A stretch of DNA of 43,402 nucleotides from an uncultured Collinsella sp. (GTDB taxonomy: Bacteria; Actinomycetota; Coriobacteriia; Coriobacteriales; Coriobacteriaceae), in NCBI GenBank assembly GCA_902489225.1, contig CABTZA010000001.1:1-43402 (forward strand), read 5' to 3'. A model generated the notes under the pieces. That model was not told the origin of the DNA, did not search any database, and was given only the letters and a program-made list of their open reading frames with translations. The position numbers and the translations under genes were made by a program. Position 1 is the stretch's first letter. Each line of letters begins with the position of its first letter. Positions 40,428 through 43,402 of the stretch are shown one piece after another.

Positions 40428-40856
40428 GTGGTCGCGCTTGCGCTGGACATAGGGGAGACCAGGATTGGCATCGCCGTCTCGAGCCGTGATGGCAAGATGG
40501 CGATGCCTGTCAAGGTGCTTCCGGCTGCCGAGGTCACTGGCATGGCAAAGACGTTTCGCTACCTGGTGGAGGACTATGAGCCCGATATCCTGGTAAGCGG
40601 ACGTCCCTTGACCATGGCCGGTGAGCCCGGCCCCCAGGCCGAGCGCGTCGCCGCCGTGGCCCAAAAGATTGCCGAAGAGCTCGAACTTCCTCTGGAGTTT
40701 GAGGACGAGCGTCTGTCCTCGCAGGAGGCCAAGCGAATCCTGCGAGAGCAGGGACTCAACGAAAAGCAGATGAGGGGCAAGATTGACATGATCGCCGCCA
40801 GCCTGTTCTTGCAGACATGGCTCGATCGTAAAAACGAGGAGGTTCAGCATGCCTAG
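40428..40856 (+). CDS. ruvX: Holliday junction resolvase-like / pre-16S rRNA nuclease RuvX (YqgF)
   Basis: The 142-residue RNase H-like protein starts LALDIGETRIGIAVS (first catalytic Asp) and carries the GRPLTMAGEPGPQAERV and FEDERLSS (second acidic site) motifs and a late DMIAA. Members process pre-16S rRNA ends and may cut Holliday junctions. GTG 40428 has no strong ribosome site but lies 17 bp after alaS, fitting coupling. It overlaps mltG by 8 nt. Confidence 0.93.
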   Translation: MVALALDIGETRIGIAVSSRDGKMAMPVKVLPAAEVTGMAKTFRYLVEDYEPDILVSGRPLTMAGEPGPQAERVAAVAQKIAEELELPLEFEDERLSSQEAKRILREQGLNEKQMRGKIDMIAASLFLQTWLDRKNEEVQHA

Positions 40857-42204
40857 CGCTTCCGATCCGCGCCAGCAGAATCGTACGCGGCAGCCCGTGC
40901 CGCGTCCTGCTCAGCCTGGCCAGCGCCCGGCGCAGCCGACGCAGCGTTCGGCTCAGCCTACTCAGCGTGTTGCTCAACAGTCCGCCGTTCGTCCCGCGCA
41001 ACCCGCTGGCGGCGCTCGTTTTAAGCAGCAGGCTCCTGCCCAGCGCACGCAGGGCCAGGCCCGGCAATCACGCCCCCACACACATCATGCTCATGGCTCG
41101 CACGGCGTTGCTCCGGCTACGCGCTCGAGCTATAACACGCACGTCCGCCGTGGTACACAAAAGAAAAGCTCCCCGGTGCCTATGATTATCGGTGGCGTCG
41201 TCGCCGTGCTTGCGCTTGTCGCGATCGTTTTCTTTGTCGTGCCAGCCGTCAAGGGCTTCTTTGGCGGTGAGGATGCGAAAGTCGCTGCTGGCCAGCAAGT
41301 TACTATCACGATTCCCGACGGTGCCTCGGGCGATACTATCGCCTCGATTCTCTCCGAGAACCATATCGTCGAAAATCCCAAGGATTATTATGCGGCGGTG
41401 AAAAAGCTCAACGCCGATATGTCGCTCAAGCCTGGTACTTATTCGTTCACCACACTCATGGATGCGACCAAGGTTGTTCAGCAGCTCATGGAAGGCCCCA
41501 ACGCGGGCTCCAATGCGCTGACTATCCCTGAGGGCCTAACGGTCGATCAAGTCGCCGACCGTGTGGCCCAGGCTTACGACAGTATCTCTAAGGAAGACTT
41601 CCTCAACCAGGCCAAGGCCTCCAACTACGTGGACGACTATAGCTTCCTTAAGGGCGCCGCCAACGACTCGCTCGAGGGCTTCTTGTTCCCCAAGACTTAT
41701 TCGTTGGGTGATTCGCCGACGGCCGATGACGTGGTTCGCGCTATGCTCGATCAGTTTAAGACCGAGTACAAGTCGCTTGACTTTGCGAGCTGCGAAGCCA
41801 AGATCAAGGAGCGCTACGGTGTGGAGATGTCTGACTACGACATCGTCAACTTGGCCTCTATCGTTGAGCGCGAGGGCCTCAACGCCGATCAACGTGCACA
41901 CGTGGCCTCGGTCTTCTACAACCGCCTTGCCGGCAAGCTCGACGGTTTGCGCTATCTCAACAGCGATGCGACCATGATGTATGTCACCGGTGGCGAGGTT
42001 ACCGCCGACGACCTGCAGAGTGATAGTCCGTATAACACCTATAAGCACGAGGGCCTACCGCCCACGCCCATCTGCTCTCCGTCGCTCGAGGCACTCAAGG
42101 CCACGCTTGAGCCGACCGACTCCGATGACCTGTATTTCTACATTACGCAGGACGAGGAGTACTTCTCGCAAACCTATGAAGAGCATCAACAGTCTTGGAA
42201 TTAG
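40849..42204 (+). CDS. mltG: Endolytic transglycosylase MltG with Gln/Pro-rich cytoplasmic tail
   Basis: The 451-residue protein is a single-pass membrane enzyme (helix about 110-134). The first ~105 residues are Gln, Pro, Arg and Ala-rich with imperfect QPxQR repeats, probably disordered and cytoplasmic. Outside lies a LysM-like part (about 145-215) and the YceG domain with the catalytic Glu340 (SIVEREGLN), VASVFYNRLAG and SPYNTYKHEGLPPTPICSPS. MltG cuts growing glycan strands and sets their length. GAGGAGG supports ATG 40849. The alaS-ruvX-mltG order is common. Confidence 0.93.
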   Translation: MPSASDPRQQNRTRQPVPRPAQPGQRPAQPTQRSAQPTQRVAQQSAVRPAQPAGGARFKQQAPAQRTQGQARQSRPHTHHAHGSHGVAPATRSSYNTHVRRGTQKKSSPVPMIIGGVVAVLALVAIVFFVVPAVKGFFGGEDAKVAAGQQVTITIPDGASGDTIASILSENHIVENPKDYYAAVKKLNADMSLKPGTYSFTTLMDATKVVQQLMEGPNAGSNALTIPEGLTVDQVADRVAQAYDSISKEDFLNQAKASNYVDDYSFLKGAANDSLEGFLFPKTYSLGDSPTADDVVRAMLDQFKTEYKSLDFASCEAKIKERYGVEMSDYDIVNLASIVEREGLNADQRAHVASVFYNRLAGKLDGLRYLNSDATMMYVTGGEVTADDLQSDSPYNTYKHEGLPPTPICSPSLEALKATLEPTDSDDLYFYITQDEEYFSQTYEEHQQSWN

Positions 42205-42205
42205 C

Positions 42206-42703
42206 ATGAGGATTTTTAGCCCCAAACGATACGTTGCCTCGGTCGATCGCATCGACCTTGATACCCTGTGGGCCGACGGCAAACGCGCCATTCTGCTCGA
42301 TCGCGATAACACCCTGGTGCCGCGCGACACCGAGCAGGTTCCCGCCGCGGTTTCCGCTTGGCTCGACGCCGCCCGCGCCAAAGGCTTTAAGCTGTGCATG
42401 GTGTCCAACAACTGGCATCGCGACCAGGTCATGAGCTCTGCACGCGAGCTGGGACTCGAGGCCATCAGCCACGCCATGAAGCCGGCGCCGTTTGCCCTCA
42501 AGGCGGGTCTTAAGCGCCTCGGCGCCACGGCCGACGAGGCGGTGCTGATCGGTGATCAGCTCTACACTGACGTGTGGAGCGGCAATTTCGCCGGCGTCGA
42601 TACCATACTGGTAAAGCCGCAGGCGACGCAGGACCTGTGGTATACGCAGATCTTCCGTATCTTTGAGCGCCGGGCCCTGCGCGACCTTCCCTGCGAGGAA
42701 TAG
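42206..42703 (+). CDS. YqeG family HAD phosphatase
   Basis: The 165-residue HAD-superfamily protein has the nucleophile motif LDRDNTL with Asp32 and Asp34, VSNN (motif II) and a Lys-containing HAMKPAPFALKAGL followed by IGDQLYTDV (motifs III and IV). This matches YqeG/subfamily IIIA phosphatases, often located before shikimate genes. The substrate is unknown; phosphatidylglycerol phosphate has been shown for eukaryotic relatives. It starts 1 bp after the mltG stop. Confidence 0.88.
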   Translation: MRIFSPKRYVASVDRIDLDTLWADGKRAILLDRDNTLVPRDTEQVPAAVSAWLDAARAKGFKLCMVSNNWHRDQVMSSARELGLEAISHAMKPAPFALKAGLKRLGATADEAVLIGDQLYTDVWSGNFAGVDTILVKPQATQDLWYTQIFRIFERRALRDLPCEE

Positions 42704-42711
42704 GTTTCGCC

Positions 42712-43245
42712 ATGTCTCAGCACATCAAACACGGCTGCGACCATATCTTCTTTATCGGCTTTTTGGGCGCGGGCAAATCGACGCTCGCGCGCAACGTCGG
42801 CACCATGTTCAAGCGGCGTTTTATCGATACCGACCGCCTGGTCGTCCGCCGTTGCGGCAAGTCGGTAACCGAGATTTTTGAGACCGAGGGCGAGGATCGT
42901 TTTCGCGAGCTCGAGACCTCGGCACTCCGTTCGCTTCAAAGTGAGCGCAGCCTGCTAGTATCGTGCGGGGGTGGCATTGTCGAGACGCCGGTGAATATTG
43001 AGCTGATGCACGAAATGGGTACGTGCGTGTACCTCGAGGGCGACTTCGAGGATTCGATTCGCCAGATTCGTCGGTCCGACACGCGCCCCGATTTCCGCTC
43101 GCCTGAGCATGCCGCGCGCCTGTTTGAGCATCGCCGTCCGTTGTATCGCCAGGCTGCCGACCTTACCCTTGATATTCGCAACAAGTCCTTCGAGGACGTT
43201 TCCTACCTTTGTGCCGAGATGCTTTTGGAGCGTGGACTGCTATGA
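42712..43245 (+). CDS. aroK: Shikimate kinase
   Basis: The 177-residue kinase has a P-loop GFLGAGKST (16-24), the shikimate-binding FIDTDRLV, ELETSALRSL and CGGG regions, and the RRPLYRQAADLTLD adenine region. It phosphorylates shikimate at the fifth step of chorismate synthesis. GAGGAATAGG lies before ATG 42712. The N-terminus is about 10 residues longer than usual. It overlaps the aroB start by ATGA. Confidence 0.94.
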   Translation: MSQHIKHGCDHIFFIGFLGAGKSTLARNVGTMFKRRFIDTDRLVVRRCGKSVTEIFETEGEDRFRELETSALRSLQSERSLLVSCGGGIVETPVNIELMHEMGTCVYLEGDFEDSIRQIRRSDTRPDFRSPEHAARLFEHRRPLYRQAADLTLDIRNKSFEDVSYLCAEMLLERGLL

Positions 43246-43402
43246 TTCGCCGTCAACTGATCAATTTCCAAAACCGCAGCGTCGATGTCCGCGTCGGATT
43301 GGGCGCGTTCGATGAGCTGTCGCGCATGTTTGCCTCGGCTGTGGGCAAGCCTAAGCGCGCGATGGTGGTTTGGAACTCCGCCACATCCGAGCGTTTTGGT
43401 GA
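43242..43402 (+). CDS. aroB: 3-dehydroquinate synthase, N-terminal part (cut by window end)
   Basis: ATG 43242 overlaps the aroK stop by 4 nt and opens a frame that runs to the end of the window (53 residues). The sequence MIRRQLINFQNRSVDVRVGLGAFDEL followed by KRAMVVWNSATSERFG fits the start of AroB, where the NAD-binding part begins. aroK-aroB coupling is common. Only the first seventh of the gene is seen, so the call rests on these residues and the context. Confidence 0.8.
   Translation, partial: MIRRQLINFQNRSVDVRVGLGAFDELSRMFASAVGKPKRAMVVWNSATSERFG

Overview
The window looks like a chromosomal segment of a high-GC Actinomycetota bacterium, most likely class Coriobacteriia and close to Collinsella. 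This is inferred from GC-rich codon use, the gene order, a T-box in front of ileS, an actinobacterial SepIVA/DivIVA-like protein and the many short imperfect palindromes. No species call is possible without a database search. Nearly all genes are on the + strand, tightly packed and often translationally coupled (ATGA, TAATG or 8-nt overlaps). Only three units are on the - strand: a DUF134/NifX-like gene, a decayed cobO and a metal-dependent alcohol dehydrogenase.

Layout. 1-69 is the 3' end of a transposase (IS110-like). 136-412 holds a promoter, two identical tRNA-Asn genes and a terminator. 572-5948 carries Asp23/Gls24, a FakA-like DAK2 protein, recG, rsmD and coaD. 6017-7312 carries a SepIVA-like coiled-coil protein, YceD (DUF177) and rpmF. 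7400-15465 is a lipid/RNA/chromosome/secretion block: plsX, acpP, rnc, smc, ftsY, ffh. 15490-16481 has a hairpin, an 11-bp tandem repeat and a reverse-strand DUF134-NifX fusion with a His/Cys-rich tail and two matching palindromic operator-like sites. 16619-20494 carries thyA, a dihydrofolate reductase gene, a SpoU rRNA/tRNA methyltransferase and a MATE exporter. 20517-21002 is a cobO pseudogene with two in-frame stops. 21095-24649 carries ftsH, a DUF523 protein and the alcohol dehydrogenase. 24771-27940 is an Ile-specific T-box leader and ileS. 28159-31653 carries lspA, an RluA-family pseudouridine synthase, a GT2 glycosyltransferase and a minimal A24 peptidase. 31685-34343 carries a dGTPase-like HD hydrolase and rarA, the latter behind a GAAC-N4-GTTC SOS-box-like site. 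34444-37600 is a four-gene sigma-factor operon: DUF948-like protein, RsbW-like anti-sigma, SigB/SigF-type sigma, AI-2E family transporter. 37753-43402 carries alaS, ruvX, mltG, a YqeG-like HAD phosphatase, aroK and the start of aroB.

Most of the window is housekeeping: translation, cell envelope, SRP targeting and DNA maintenance. The parts most worth a second look are regulatory or accessory: the DUF134-NifX fusion with its internal start and paired operators, the T-box whose antiterminator arms can be paired base by base, the anti-sigma factor lacking the N-box Asn, the SOS-like box at rarA, the recurrent palindromic elements that also act as terminators or supply stop codons, and the freshly broken cobO. 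I did not find a complete unknown defence or mobile system, and no CRISPR array.
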